A DNA stretch of 26,961 bases from JAAZMF01 sp036786445 (GTDB lineage Bacteria > Bacillota > Limnochordia > DTU087): positions 1-26,961 of the forward strand of contig DAIQRD010000021.1 of the NCBI GenBank assembly GCA_036786445.1. Direction: 5' to 3'. The translations under genes were made by a program, and so were the position numbers. Shown here in pieces: positions 1-8,337 of this stretch; the first letter of the stretch is position 1, and the number at the start of each line of letters is the position of its first letter. A model generated the notes under the pieces. The model was not told the origin of the DNA, did not search any database, and saw only the letters and a program-made list of their open reading frames with translations.

Positions 1-1313
1 AACTTGATGCCCGGCAGGGGCTGTGGTATCCCCAAGGTGAGTAGCAGGGGGGCGTCTCCAGCCAAATTCGCGGCCTTTGGTAGGGGAAGCGTAGTTTTGG
101 CCCAACTACCACTGCCTTCCAGGACAAAGCCCAGCTGCAAAGCGGAGCGGGAGGTGCTCTCTGTTGGTATCCAGCCAGTCTCCCGACTGAGCTCCAGGGA
201 GCTTCCCAGGGACGCTTCCGGTGCTGTCCAGCGGTGGGGATGGGCGATTTCCCCATGAAGAGACTGCCGAAGGATGCGGGTCTCCATGTCTTCCACTGTT
301 GGTTTGGCAAGATCCGCTGGTCGGAAAGTGCGGCGCCAGATCTCTGCTGCCAAGTGAGGCGAAATGGTGCCCGTACCTTGCTCCCAGGATAGGGCGGACC
401 AAGTGAGCTTGGAGCTGGCCGGGTTGCTTTCTGATTCGGACGCCAAGGGCCAATGGGGATCGGTGGAGTTCTCTTGCCCACTCTTCGTCAAATGGGTTAT
501 ACCCAAATTGCCCCACTGGGTTTGGTATTGGGCTCGGTAGCCCTGGACTAAAGGCTTTTTACCGGGCACATCATGGGTTATCTGATAACCAATGGTGAGC
601 TTGCGACCCCCTGGTTGCCAGCGCAAGAGTTCCATCTGACCTAGTTCATAGTCTATGAAATAATCTGTACCCCGGATCAGTAGGGTGCTTTCCATTTGCA
701 CAACCTCTGTGCCCGGGATTATGGGAAACAGATTAGTCTGATAGATGCTGCCGGTGGGGCCAATGACAAAGATATCCTCTTGGGAGATAGCTTGGGAGTG
801 GCCGGCTACTAAGGCAAGGGTTAAGGGGCCAGTGTTGAGACTTCCTTGGGCGCCGCTAAGCGCTAGGTTCAAGGGGGACAGGGGTGGTGACAAGAGATGG
901 GTGTCGACATCACCTAGGGTGGCGGAGCCTTGGGGCGTGTCTACGGTTAGGCTATACTGGGGGAAAAACGGATCATCATCAAAGGTGCCCTGCAGCCAGA
1001 TCCCTGACCAAATACCGGTTACTTGGGCCTGGAAGCTCTGATTGAGCACAAAGCTTGGGCCCAGATCAATTTTTTCGCCGGTGAGAGGCTCACCATTGAT
1101 GGTCATATACTGGATCTCTAGGGATTTGGTACCATGCCAACTGAGTCCTGTTGGGTACGGTTCCTCCGGGGGAAAAGGTAAGGATGCTTTATTCGCTCCG
1201 GCAGCCCTAGCGGAGTGGGAGCCTAGCCCTCCCCAAGGAACGCCCATCCAAGCTATGATGATGGCCACAAGCACCAGGATTCCCTTGGGCAGCATGCGTG
1301 GGTCGCGGCACAT
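1..1313 (-). CDS. Secreted envelope protein with SprA-like beta-strand signature (partial, runs off left edge)
   Basis: The frame is open for 437 codons from ATG 1313 to the window edge with no stop, so the C-terminus is missing. An N-terminal signal peptide is visible: basic start, hydrophobic LPKGILVLVAIIIAWMG, cleavage near SARA-AG. A second ATG at 1295 (residue 7) is an alternative start. The mature part is rich in short beta-strand-like segments. Around residues 190-240 it carries a 'GPTG...IIPGTEVV...LLIRGTDYFIDYELGQMELL' type block, a pattern I know from SprA-like and related outer-membrane-associated proteins of diderm bacteria; before it is a 'LGDVDTHL...LNLALSGAQGSL' segment also typical of them. 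Purine-rich GGATGGGG precedes the start. It is divergent from a PorV-type gene. Coding is secure from the long open frame; the family call is by pattern memory only, and the protein could be another surface protein. Confidence 0.7.
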   Translation of the reverse strand, partial: MCRDPRMLPKGILVLVAIIIAWMGVPWGGLGSHSARAAGANKASLPFPPEEPYPTGLSWHGTKSLEIQYMTINGEPLTGEKIDLGPSFVLNQSFQAQVTGIWSGIWLQGTFDDDPFFPQYSLTVDTPQGSATLGDVDTHLLSPPLSPLNLALSGAQGSLNTGPLTLALVAGHSQAISQEDIFVIGPTGSIYQTNLFPIIPGTEVVQMESTLLIRGTDYFIDYELGQMELLRWQPGGRKLTIGYQITHDVPGKKPLVQGYRAQYQTQWGNLGITHLTKSGQENSTDPHWPLASESESNPASSKLTWSALSWEQGTGTISPHLAAEIWRRTFRPADLAKPTVEDMETRILRQSLHGEIAHPHRWTAPEASLGSSLELSRETGWIPTESTSRSALQLGFVLEGSGSWAKTTLPLPKAANLAGDAPLLLTLGIPQPLPGIK

Positions 1314-1346
1314 AAATGGATCCCCATCCTTTTATTTCCTGAGAAC

Positions 1347-1375
1347 AGTTTAGCAGAGAAGTTCAGCAATGGCAA
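1347..1375 (-). promoter_or_regulatory. Sigma-A-type promoter for the left-edge envelope gene
   Basis: Read on the minus strand, TTGCCA (1375-1370, five of six to consensus) is followed after 17 bases by TAAACT (1352-1347), which has the extended TG one base upstream. It lies 34 bases before the ATG at 1313. Good match in spacing and extended -10; not experimentally shown. Confidence 0.55.
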
Positions 1376-1413
1376 AAGGCATTAAGCAGGATGGCTAGGT
1401 GCATCTGTCGAAT

Positions 1414-1441
1414 TTGGCACTTGATGACATCATGCCATAAC
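1414..1441 (+). promoter_or_regulatory. Promoter candidate for the PorV-type gene, with embedded dyad
   Basis: TTGGCA (1414-1419, five of six) and CATAAC (1436-1441, four of six) are separated by 16 bases. The spacer is occupied by an inverted repeat, TGGCA-CT-TGATG-A-CATCA-TGCCA at 1415-1437. A regulator binding there would block polymerase directly. The -10 is imperfect, so the promoter call is moderate. Confidence 0.45.
1415..1437. repeat. Operator-like inverted repeat between the two divergent envelope genes
   Basis: Arms TGGCA+TGATG (1415-1419, 1422-1426) mirror CATCA+TGCCA (1428-1432, 1433-1437), with two unpaired bases in the left arm and one central base. It covers the -35 edge and spacer of the plus-strand promoter candidate. 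The symmetry is seen directly; a bound regulator is inferred. Confidence 0.5.
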
Positions 1442-1487
1442 AACCAACGGGTGGCGGCAGTCTCACATACAAAAAGAGGTGGATTAT

Positions 1488-2399
1488 ATGGGTAATATAT
1501 TTGCGGGCTGGTTCAATATTGCGGGCAAGAGACTTTGCTGTACCGCGCTGGTGGCGATTTTGCTTATCATTGGTATTGGTGGCCAAGCACACGGTCACGA
1601 GAGCGGGGGAGAGCCACTTCCTCTTCTGCGGTTTGGCACCACGGCTCGGATCTGGGGTATGGGTAATGCCGGTGTAGCAGCGGCAGAAGGGGTAGAGGGA
1701 CTGTATTACAATCCCGCGGCCTTGGCCAATGTTCGCAATCCTCAGTTGTCCATCAGCCATTCAACGCTATTTGTTGATACTGACATGAATTTCCTGGCAG
1801 CAGCCCTGCCCCTTGGTCATGATGCCGGATTGGGCGCTGGACTCCTCATACTATCTAGCCCAGGCATCCCCGGAACTAACTATGACTCTGTAACAGGTTA
1901 CTTTGATTACCTCCAGGCTGTGGCCTATTGGGGCATGGGGATAGAGATCTCCGGGGGCTGGGGAGCTGGGGTAACTGCTAAAGGCTTATTTGGGGGTTTG
2001 GATGATGCTACTTGCCGGGGCTATTCCCTAGAGGGAGGCCTGCGCTATCGGGCCAATGAGACGCTCACATTGGCTGTGTTGGCCAGGGACGTAATCGGTG
2101 AGTTGAGCTGGAGTACAGGCCTTAAAGAGGACTTGCCCTCCCAGGTGTTAGGAGGCGCCTCCCTGGAGCTTCTCCATGGGAAGCTGCTACTCAGCGGGCA
2201 GACAGATGTTTCTCTCAAGGAATGGGGTATAGGTGCCGAATATAACATTAGGGAAATGGTGCAGATCAGGGGCGGTTATGTAAAAGATAGCTTTACCGCC
2301 GGTGTTGGTTTGGGCCTCGGTAGTGTACATTTGGATTACAGTTGGGTAGGACATGAAATGGGAGGCACACATCGCTTGAGTTTTGCTGTGGGTTTTTGA
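1488..2399 (+). CDS. PorV/PorQ-family outer membrane beta-barrel protein
   Basis: The product is 303 residues from ATG 1488; GTG 1479 is in frame, but the ribosome binding site AGAGGTGG (1475-1482) overlaps it and is well spaced for the ATG. A signal peptide (basic GKR, hydrophobic CCTALVAILLIIGIGG, cleavage after about QAHG) leads into the hallmark PorV/UPF0164 N-terminus: 'LRFGTTARIWGMGNAGVA' and 'EGLYYNPAALA' (roughly residues 40-75). The remainder alternates short hydrophobic, glycine-rich strands, and the chain ends in Phe (RLSFAVGF), the usual C-terminal signal of outer membrane barrels. Known relatives are FadL-like barrels; in Bacteroidetes PorV works with the type 9 secretion channel SprA. 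Here it is divergent from a protein with SprA-like features. It implies an outer membrane. The actual cargo or substrate is unknown. Confidence 0.85.
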   Translation: MGNIFAGWFNIAGKRLCCTALVAILLIIGIGGQAHGHESGGEPLPLLRFGTTARIWGMGNAGVAAAEGVEGLYYNPAALANVRNPQLSISHSTLFVDTDMNFLAAALPLGHDAGLGAGLLILSSPGIPGTNYDSVTGYFDYLQAVAYWGMGIEISGGWGAGVTAKGLFGGLDDATCRGYSLEGGLRYRANETLTLAVLARDVIGELSWSTGLKEDLPSQVLGGASLELLHGKLLLSGQTDVSLKEWGIGAEYNIREMVQIRGGYVKDSFTAGVGLGLGSVHLDYSWVGHEMGGTHRLSFAVGF

Positions 2400-2429
2400 A
2401 AGCTCTGAGAATGTGAATTGGCAGCAAAT

Positions 2430-2453
2430 GGCAGGACTAGCATCTAGTTTGCC
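2430..2453. repeat. Stem-loop between the PorV-type gene and cheW
   Basis: GGCA-GG-ACTAG-CAT-CTAGT-T-TGCC forms an interrupted inverted repeat (ACTAG 2436-2440 with CTAGT 2444-2448; GGCA with TGCC outside). There is no T-run after it, so it is not a classical intrinsic terminator; it could be an operator or an RNA hairpin at the chemotaxis operon boundary. The 2400-2519 gap shows no convincing sigma-A or sigma-D promoter. Confidence 0.35.
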
Positions 2454-2519
2454 GTATTAGTAGTGGAAAGGGCTTAGTCCAGACAATGCATAGCACTAGA
2501 TGGACAAGGAGTGGAGCGC

Positions 2520-3029
2520 ATGGAGGATGTGAAACGAAAAGTAGAGCAGGAGCAGCAGTTAGTCATTTTCAGCCTGTATGGCGAAGAGTTTGGGCTAGAG
2601 ATTACCAAAGTCCGGGAGATAGTCAAACCTCGAGAGATCACGAGGTTGCCCAATGTCATCGATTTTGTGGAAGGCGTGACCAATCTGCGGGGAGAGGTTA
2701 TTCCCATTATTGATTTGAAGAAAAGATTTGGTGTCCAAGCCACCGACATGACCGACGATTCCCGCATTATCATCGTGGACATCAGTAGCAACCGAGTGGG
2801 CTTAGTGGTCGATGATGTCACTGAAGTGCTGCGTATTGCCGAAGGTGATATCGATCCACCGCCCCGCACTGTGGCCGGTCTCAAAGCTGAATATATCCAG
2901 GGTATAGGTAAAGTCGGGGAGAGACTTCTGATTCTGCTGGATGTCGATAAAATCCTTAGTACCGAAGAGAAGATTGAGCTCAAAACAGAAGTGTTATCTG
3001 AGGAGCTAGCAGAGGTTACCGGTGCGTAG
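2520..3029 (+). CDS. cheW: CheW chemotaxis coupling protein
   Basis: The 169-residue product links methyl-accepting receptors to the CheA kinase in the cytoplasmic signalling array. A single CheW/SH3-like domain spans residues about 12-150: 'QLVIFSLYGEEFGLEITKV', 'VREIVKPREITRLPN', and the conserved 'GVTNLRGEVIPIIDLKKRFG' followed by the second half-barrel with 'GLVVDDVTEVLRI'. ATG 2520 is preferred over the in-frame GTG 2511 because AAGGAG (2506-2511) overlaps the GTG and sits eight bases before the ATG. It is the first gene of the chemotaxis operon; the next gene, fliM, follows after 97 bases. Length is normal for the family. No receptor gene lies in the window. Confidence 0.95.
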   Translation: MEDVKRKVEQEQQLVIFSLYGEEFGLEITKVREIVKPREITRLPNVIDFVEGVTNLRGEVIPIIDLKKRFGVQATDMTDDSRIIIVDISSNRVGLVVDDVTEVLRIAEGDIDPPPRTVAGLKAEYIQGIGKVGERLLILLDVDKILSTEEKIELKTEVLSEELAEVTGA

Positions 3030-3126
3030 TAATGGATGCCAGCACACCAGTGGGGTTTTGGAGGATGAGACCGTGGAGTTCGGTGGATTACGCGGTTCGT
3101 TGGGCAGATGGTGGGGGTGAGGCGTC

Positions 3127-4110
3127 TTGGATGATATTCTCAGTCAGCAAGAAATTGATGACCTGATCAACCAGGTGGCCGACCAAGTGCAGGAAGATGA
3201 GATTCCAGCAAAGGTGGCTGTCTATGATTTTAAGCGGCCCCACAGGTTCTCTAAGGATCGGGTGCGGGCACTGCAAAGGATCCACGAGCAGTTTGCTCGG
3301 GAGTTTTCAGGGATGGTTTCTGCTAAGCTCCGGGCGCGGGTGGATCTCAATGTGGCATCTATAGAGCAGCTGACCTTTGGGGAATTCATCAGATCGGTTC
3401 CCAACCCTTCGGTGATCATCTTGTGTGACATGCAGCCCTTGGAGGGTAGTCTCATCATGCAATTGAGCCCCGATATTTCCTTTCTTTTGTATGATCGGCT
3501 CTGTGGCGGACCGGGCATGTCATTGGGCCGCTCTCGGGAGCTCACCGATATTGAATTGGCTGTACTGAACACGCAGTTATTTGAGCCCATGGCGGAGAGT
3601 TTCGAAAATGCGTGGTCGGACATCATGGATCTCAGGGTGAATTTGCAGTCCATTGAGAGTAACCCACAATTCCTCCAGGTGATGCAGGAGCGGGAGACGG
3701 TTGTGCTTATCTCCCTCGCTTTGGGCATTGGCAAGACCCGGGATTTGATTAATATTTGTATTTCCTATTCTGCTTTAGAACCGGTCTTGAAAAAGCTGAC
3801 GTCCCTGCGATTATTCGATTCCTTGAGGCGTCGGACGGGGCCGGCTGATGCCCAGATGCTACAGGCAAAAGTTAAGGAGACCCCCATTACTGTGGATGTG
3901 GAGTTGGGCTCCACTGTGGTTACAGTAGCAGATCTCTTGAACTTGCAGGTGGGAGATGTGATTAGTCTTGACAGAAAGAGACAGGAAAATCTGGATGTGC
4001 AGGTGGGGGAACTGGGCAAATTTCTGGCTTCACCGGGGAAATTGGGAGGCAAGTTGGGGATCGTGATTACAGCGGTGCGCCCCAGGGAAAGGAACGGGTC
4101 TGATGAGTGA
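3127..4110 (+). CDS. fliM: FliM flagellar motor switch protein
   Basis: This is the rotor C-ring protein that receives phosphorylated CheY and reverses the motor. The start is TTG 3127: it yields the conserved N-terminal CheY-binding segment 'LSQQEIDDLI' and has GGGTGAGG just upstream (3115-3122). Residues 34-60 hold the family signature 'YDFKRPHRFSKDRVRALQRIHEQF'. A middle CheC-like domain (about 45-230) includes 'LLYDRLCGGPGMSLGRSRELTDIE', and a C-terminal SpoA domain (about 250-320) ends 'GKLGIVITAVRPR'. At 327 residues the length is typical. Its last eight bases overlap the start of fliY, indicating translational coupling and matched amounts of the two switch proteins. Confidence 0.96.
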   Translation: MDDILSQQEIDDLINQVADQVQEDEIPAKVAVYDFKRPHRFSKDRVRALQRIHEQFAREFSGMVSAKLRARVDLNVASIEQLTFGEFIRSVPNPSVIILCDMQPLEGSLIMQLSPDISFLLYDRLCGGPGMSLGRSRELTDIELAVLNTQLFEPMAESFENAWSDIMDLRVNLQSIESNPQFLQVMQERETVVLISLALGIGKTRDLINICISYSALEPVLKKLTSLRLFDSLRRRTGPADAQMLQAKVKETPITVDVELGSTVVTVADLLNLQVGDVISLDRKRQENLDVQVGELGKFLASPGKLGGKLGIVITAVRPRERNGSDE

Positions 4111-5233
4111 TTTCTTAAGCCAGGAGGAAATTGATGCTTTGTTGCGGGGAGCCGCGGATCCCGATTCCCTAGAGGACGATCATGGTGAATCCGCAGTTCT
4201 GGCCGGGTCTAGTCCCGAGAATGCTCGGCTAGACGAACTAGAAAGGGATGCACTGGCTGAGGTTGGCAACATATCCATGGGGGCCGCAGCTACCGCGCTT
4301 TCGACGCTCCTCAACCATAAAGTTTGGATCACCGTTCCCGAAGTGATCACGACGACTCAGGCTGCGGTGCGGGAAAAATACCCCATCCCTTGCCTAGTGA
4401 TCAATGTGCGCTATATGAATGGGCTTCAGGGTACCAATCTTTTGGTGATAAAGGAAAGTGATGCAGCCATCATTGCTAGCCTCATGATGGGTGAAGATGG
4501 TTCTAGCCCTCCTGAAGTACTTACGGATTTGCATGTCAGTGCCGTAACCGAGGCCATGAATCAGATGATGGGCTCATCTGCCACTGCCATGTCGGACATG
4601 TTTGGCACCAGGATCGACATATCTCCTCCCGACGTAGAGCAGCTAGACTTGACTGATTCCGGGGATGAGCTGCCCATTCTGGAACCTGTGGTACAGGTAT
4701 CATTTAGGATCCAGGTCGAGGGTCTACTGGATAGTGAGATGCTACAGCTTACCGAATTGGGATTTGCTAAGGACATGGTGCGTAGGCTCATGGAAGGTGC
4801 CGACTACGTGGGAGTTGAGATTCCCCCGGCGGCAGATATCGCTGCCAGCGAGGTGGCCGCGGCCGAATGGGAATCTGACCAGTCTAGGGGGACTACTTTG
4901 GCAGAGCCCTACTCTTGGAGTTCTGGTGCTTTGGAAGGCCATGGATTTAGCCATGCCTTGGGGGACTTGGGCAATTTGAATATTGCTTTGATTCAAGATA
5001 TCCCAGTTAGGGTAAGAGCTATACTAGGGAGAAGCCGCCTGCCCATTGAGACGATATTGCGGTTGGGCCCCGGCTCCATCGTGGAGCTAGACACTCTTGA
5101 TGGAGAGCCCATTGAAGTACTGGCCAATGATACCCTCATCGCCAAAGGCGAAGTGGTAGTTGTGGGAGAGCAGTTCGGTGTAAGGATAACTGAGATCTCT
5201 ACACCGAGGGAGCGGATTTCCACCGTCCGGTAG
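4103..5233 (+). CDS. fliY: FliY motor switch phosphatase (CheC-like plus SpoA domains)
   Basis: FliY is the Firmicute/Thermotoga version of FliN, built into the C-ring and removing phosphate from CheY-P at the motor. Residues 5-14 (LSQEEIDALL) are the CheY-binding peptide shared with FliM. The CheC-like domain has both phosphatase sites of the D/S-x3-E-x2-N type: D49/E53/N56 with P79, and S146/E150/N153 with P176, so both look intact. A linker of roughly residues 245-300 leads to the C-terminal SpoA/FliN domain ('IPVRVRAILGRSRLPIETIL' to 'GVRITEI'). ATG 4103 overlaps fliM by eight bases. Length, 376 residues, is normal for FliY. Together with the separate cheC the operon encodes two CheY-P phosphatases. 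Confidence 0.95.
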   Translation: MSDFLSQEEIDALLRGAADPDSLEDDHGESAVLAGSSPENARLDELERDALAEVGNISMGAAATALSTLLNHKVWITVPEVITTTQAAVREKYPIPCLVINVRYMNGLQGTNLLVIKESDAAIIASLMMGEDGSSPPEVLTDLHVSAVTEAMNQMMGSSATAMSDMFGTRIDISPPDVEQLDLTDSGDELPILEPVVQVSFRIQVEGLLDSEMLQLTELGFAKDMVRRLMEGADYVGVEIPPAADIAASEVAAAEWESDQSRGTTLAEPYSWSSGALEGHGFSHALGDLGNLNIALIQDIPVRVRAILGRSRLPIETILRLGPGSIVELDTLDGEPIEVLANDTLIAKGEVVVVGEQFGVRITEISTPRERISTVR

Positions 5234-5269
5234 ATATGGCATAGGGCCCACTAGGAGGAATCTAGGCTA

Positions 5270-7303
5270 ATGGATTTTTCGGAGTACAAGGACGTATTTG
5301 CCGCTGAAGCCCGGGAGTACATTCAGTCCCTAAATGAAAATCTTCTAGAATTCGAACAGACTCCCCATGATGAACAACTGATTACTGAGATGTTTCGAGC
5401 CGCCCATTCCCTGAAGGGAATGGCTGGTACTATGGGGTATACTGAGTTGGCCGATCTCACCCATCATATGGAGAATCTCTTGGATGCATTGCGCCATAAT
5501 CAGATAGCTGCCACAGGCGAACTGATCAATACCCTTTTCGGCTCCGTGGATTTGCTGGAGGCCATTTTGACAGAGGTGATCAGTACTGATCAGGTGAATA
5601 CGGACACCTCCCAGATAAAGGAGCAGTTGGCCCAAGTCCTAAGGAACCAGTCTTCAGATAAAGTACCGGGGGATCAGGCTACGCCAAGTCCTGATTCCAT
5701 GGGCCAGGGCGCTGTTTCCAACCTGCCTCTCAACGAGTATGATCGGGAATTGATCAAGGAAGCCATCATCAAGGGCTTCACCCCCTTTGCGGTGACAGTT
5801 GTGCTTAGGGAAAATGTCCTGATGAAATCTGTGCGGGCTTATACTGTTTTCCAGGTGTTGGAAAAGCTGGGGACGGTTGTGAAATCTGTGCCTTCCGCGG
5901 AAGAGCTCGATGAGGAGCATTTCGAGGACAGATTTACGGTCCTTCTGTTTACCCAGCAATCTGCTGCCCATATCCAGGAAGAAGTGCTTAGTGTTCCTGA
6001 GATTATTGAAGTGGTTACCAGCGATGTTGAGCCGGATGAAGCTGGAGCCAGGGCGGTTGTCAATGATGAAAAAAAGGGGATGCTAGGGGCTATTGCTTCC
6101 ACCGGGCGCCCTAGGGTTGAAGGTCAATATCGAACGCTGGAGAAATTCGTCCGGGTGGAGACAGAGCGCCTCGATGAACTAAACAATCTTGTGGGTGAAT
6201 TGGTCATCAGCCGCACCCAAGTTACGGAGATAGCCAAGCATCTTGATGGAACCCACGCTAGGTCAGCTGTTGCCCAGCTAGATCGGGTGACCACGGAGTT
6301 GCAGTATGCTGCCATGAAACTGCGGATGGTGCCGGTTAAGCAGGTGTTTGATCGATTTCCCCGCATGGTGCGGGATCTGTCTAAGACTGCTGGCAAAGAG
6401 GTCCACCTGCAAGTGGTGGGCGAAGAGACTGAACTAGATCGATCTTTGATGAACCAGATCGGAGATCCACTGGTGCATTTGATTCGCAATGCAGTGGACC
6501 ATGGTTTGGAAGCAGAAGATGTGCGGCGACAAGCAGGCAAACCGGCAGCAGGCTGCATCCGACTGGAGGCCAGACACGAAGGTAGCCATGTTGTTATTGA
6601 GGTGGCTGATGACGGACGGGGCATTGATCCGGTGAGAGTTAAAGAGAAGGCCGTGAATATAGGTCTGATCACCCGGGAGCAAGCCACGAAGATGACGGCC
6701 AAAGAGGCCCAGACATTGATTTTCGAGGCAGGATTTAGCACCACTGAGGAAGTGACTGATGTGTCCGGCCGGGGTGTGGGCATGGATGCGGTGCGGGCAG
6801 CCCTGGAAGGTATGAATGGGTCCGTAGATGTTCAAAGTGCGCTTGGGCAGGGAACTACAGTTGCTTTGAGACTTCCCTTGACATTGGCGATTATCAAGGC
6901 GCTTTTGATAAGGGCTGATTCTGAGATATGTGCCATCCCCATTCAATCAGTGAGGGAGAATTTGAGGGTGGCGCCGACAGCCATCAAGACGATTCATGGA
7001 GAGCGGGTTATCACCCTGCGCAATGAAGTACTGCCCCTCTTGGATTTACCTCAGCTACTAGGCTTCGAGGCTTCAGAGCACCAAGGTGACCTACCGATAA
7101 TTGTAGTGGAGGCTGGCTCAGCTAAGGCGGGGCTGGTCATAGATGAGCTATTAGGTCAACAGGAGGTAGTGATCAAGTCCTTGAGCTCCATATTAGGTGA
7201 TATTCGGGGAGTAGCTGGTGCTACAGTGCTGGGTGATGGGACAGTAGCCCTGATTCTCGATGTTTCAGCAGTTCTGAATGAACTTTCAGCTGATCATAGA
7301 TAG
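5270..7303 (+). CDS. cheA: CheA chemotaxis histidine kinase
   Basis: CheA autophosphorylates on the HPt domain and passes phosphate to CheY and CheB. AGGAGG lies upstream of ATG 5270. The HPt domain (1-105) carries the phosphoacceptor H46 in 'AAHSLKGMAGTMGY'. A CheY-binding P2 domain follows (about 150-255), then the P3 dimerization helices ('VRVETERLDELNNLVGELVI', near 293-312), and the P4 ATP-binding domain with N box H403-L-I-R-N-A-V-D-H-G, G1 box D447-D-G-R-G-I-D and G2 box G500-R-G-V-G-M. The P5 CheW-like domain occupies about 540-675. All catalytic boxes look intact and the 677-residue length is standard. It is followed after 34 bases by cheY. Confidence 0.97.
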   Translation: MDFSEYKDVFAAEAREYIQSLNENLLEFEQTPHDEQLITEMFRAAHSLKGMAGTMGYTELADLTHHMENLLDALRHNQIAATGELINTLFGSVDLLEAILTEVISTDQVNTDTSQIKEQLAQVLRNQSSDKVPGDQATPSPDSMGQGAVSNLPLNEYDRELIKEAIIKGFTPFAVTVVLRENVLMKSVRAYTVFQVLEKLGTVVKSVPSAEELDEEHFEDRFTVLLFTQQSAAHIQEEVLSVPEIIEVVTSDVEPDEAGARAVVNDEKKGMLGAIASTGRPRVEGQYRTLEKFVRVETERLDELNNLVGELVISRTQVTEIAKHLDGTHARSAVAQLDRVTTELQYAAMKLRMVPVKQVFDRFPRMVRDLSKTAGKEVHLQVVGEETELDRSLMNQIGDPLVHLIRNAVDHGLEAEDVRRQAGKPAAGCIRLEARHEGSHVVIEVADDGRGIDPVRVKEKAVNIGLITREQATKMTAKEAQTLIFEAGFSTTEEVTDVSGRGVGMDAVRAALEGMNGSVDVQSALGQGTTVALRLPLTLAIIKALLIRADSEICAIPIQSVRENLRVAPTAIKTIHGERVITLRNEVLPLLDLPQLLGFEASEHQGDLPIIVVEAGSAKAGLVIDELLGQQEVVIKSLSSILGDIRGVAGATVLGDGTVALILDVSAVLNELSADHR

Positions 7304-7337
7304 TTCACAGGTGAGAGTGAGACACGGAGGGAAAGCA

Positions 7338-7700
7338 ATGGCGAAGCGAGTCTTGGTGACTGATGATACGGCTTTCATGCGTATGAGCCTCAGAAATGTG
7401 CTGGAGAAAAACGGCTATGAAGTAGTGGGTGAGGCGGCCGATGGTGAGGAATCTGTTGATCTTTATACAGAGCTACGGCCCGATGTAGTGACCATGGATA
7501 TCACCATGCCTAAGATGGATGGGATTACTGCCATCAAGAAAATCCTGGAGGTAGATCCCAAGGCCAAGGTAATCGTCTGTAGTGCTATGGGACAGAAACC
7601 GATGGTCATCGAAGCCCTGAACGCCGGTGCGAAAGATTTTCTGGTGAAGCCATTCCAGCCAGAGAGGATTATTGAGGCATTGCGCAAGATTGCGGGTTAG
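7338..7700 (+). CDS. cheY: CheY response regulator
   Basis: A 120-residue single receiver domain, the diffusible signal from CheA to the FliM/FliY switch. ATG 7338 is chosen over an upstream in-frame ATG at 7278 because it gives the canonical 'MAKRVLVTDDTAFMR' N-terminus, with CGGAGGG six bases ahead; the upstream start would lie inside cheA. Acid pocket D9/D10, phosphoacceptor D54 in 'VVTMDITMPKMDG', S82 (in place of Thr) in 'VIVCSAMG', and K104 in 'FLVKPF' are all present. It has no output domain. It lies between cheA and cheC, so kinase, messenger and phosphatase are consecutive. Confidence 0.96.
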   Translation: MAKRVLVTDDTAFMRMSLRNVLEKNGYEVVGEAADGEESVDLYTELRPDVVTMDITMPKMDGITAIKKILEVDPKAKVIVCSAMGQKPMVIEALNAGAKDFLVKPFQPERIIEALRKIAG

Positions 7701-7719
7701 CGAGACGGAGGGCAAACGT

Positions 7720-8337
7720 ATGGATGGGAGTACAAGACCAACTCCGATGCAACTGGATCTGTTGCGGGAGTTGGGTAATATCGGAGCAGGTAACGCCACA
7801 TCTGCGTTGTCCAGTATGCTCCATGATCGTAGACTTGATATGGTGGTCCCCGAGGTTGCATTTTTGAGCCTACCGGAGACCACTGATCTGATCGGGGGTT
7901 CCGAGGCACCGGTAGCCGGGATCTATATAGAGGTCTCCGGCGATGTCCATGGACACATGGCTTTTCTCATGCCCATCGGCAGTGCCCAGGAGCTAGTTGA
8001 AGCTATACTAGGCCAAGAGCTTACAGAGTTTGATGACATGAGTTGTTCCGTTCTGGAAGAGGTGGGGAATATAGTCATTACCGCATACTTGAATGCGCTG
8101 TCAGGTATGACGGATCTCATGATCATGCCTTCTGTACCAGGTTTGGCCATAGATATGGCTGGTGCTATCTGGAGCTCCATTTTAGTTGGGGCGGAGATCA
8201 TGGATGATCATATTACGGTAATTAAGACAGATTTTTCTTCCGAGGGAAGGCAAATTGCCGGTCACATCTTGCTGATCCCCGGCGAGGGTGGCTTTGACAA
8301 ATTCTTCAAAATATTGCTGGGGACGGATAACGGGTAA
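7720..8337 (+). CDS. cheC: CheC CheY-P phosphatase
   Basis: CheC dephosphorylates CheY-P and is stimulated by binding CheD in Bacillus and Thermotoga. ATG 7720 has ACGGAGGG seven bases upstream and lies 19 bases after the cheY stop; the longer in-frame start at 7672 would sit inside cheY. The product has 205 residues. Both active-site signatures are seen: D13/E17/N20 ('DLLRELGNIGAGNA') and S110/E114/N117 ('SVLEEVGNIVITAYLNALSG'). The stop codon overlaps the cheD start by one base, as expected for two proteins that form a complex. Confidence 0.95.
   Translation: MDGSTRPTPMQLDLLRELGNIGAGNATSALSSMLHDRRLDMVVPEVAFLSLPETTDLIGGSEAPVAGIYIEVSGDVHGHMAFLMPIGSAQELVEAILGQELTEFDDMSCSVLEEVGNIVITAYLNALSGMTDLMIMPSVPGLAIDMAGAIWSSILVGAEIMDDHITVIKTDFSSEGRQIAGHILLIPGEGGFDKFFKILLGTDNG

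Noticed and set aside
745..1353. Two open frames on the plus strand (98 and 103 codons) opposite the left-edge gene
   Set aside because: The minus strand is open for 437 codons with a signal peptide, a promoter and family-like motifs; the plus-strand frames have no ribosome binding sites or recognisable features.
2400..2519. Sigma-D promoter for the chemotaxis operon (GCCGTATT near 2451)
   Set aside because: No TAAA-type -35 element at the required distance.
3065..3169. Small open frame with GGAGG before an ATG ahead of fliM
   Set aside because: GGAGG touches the ATG with no spacing, and the frame runs into the conserved N-terminus of fliM in another frame.
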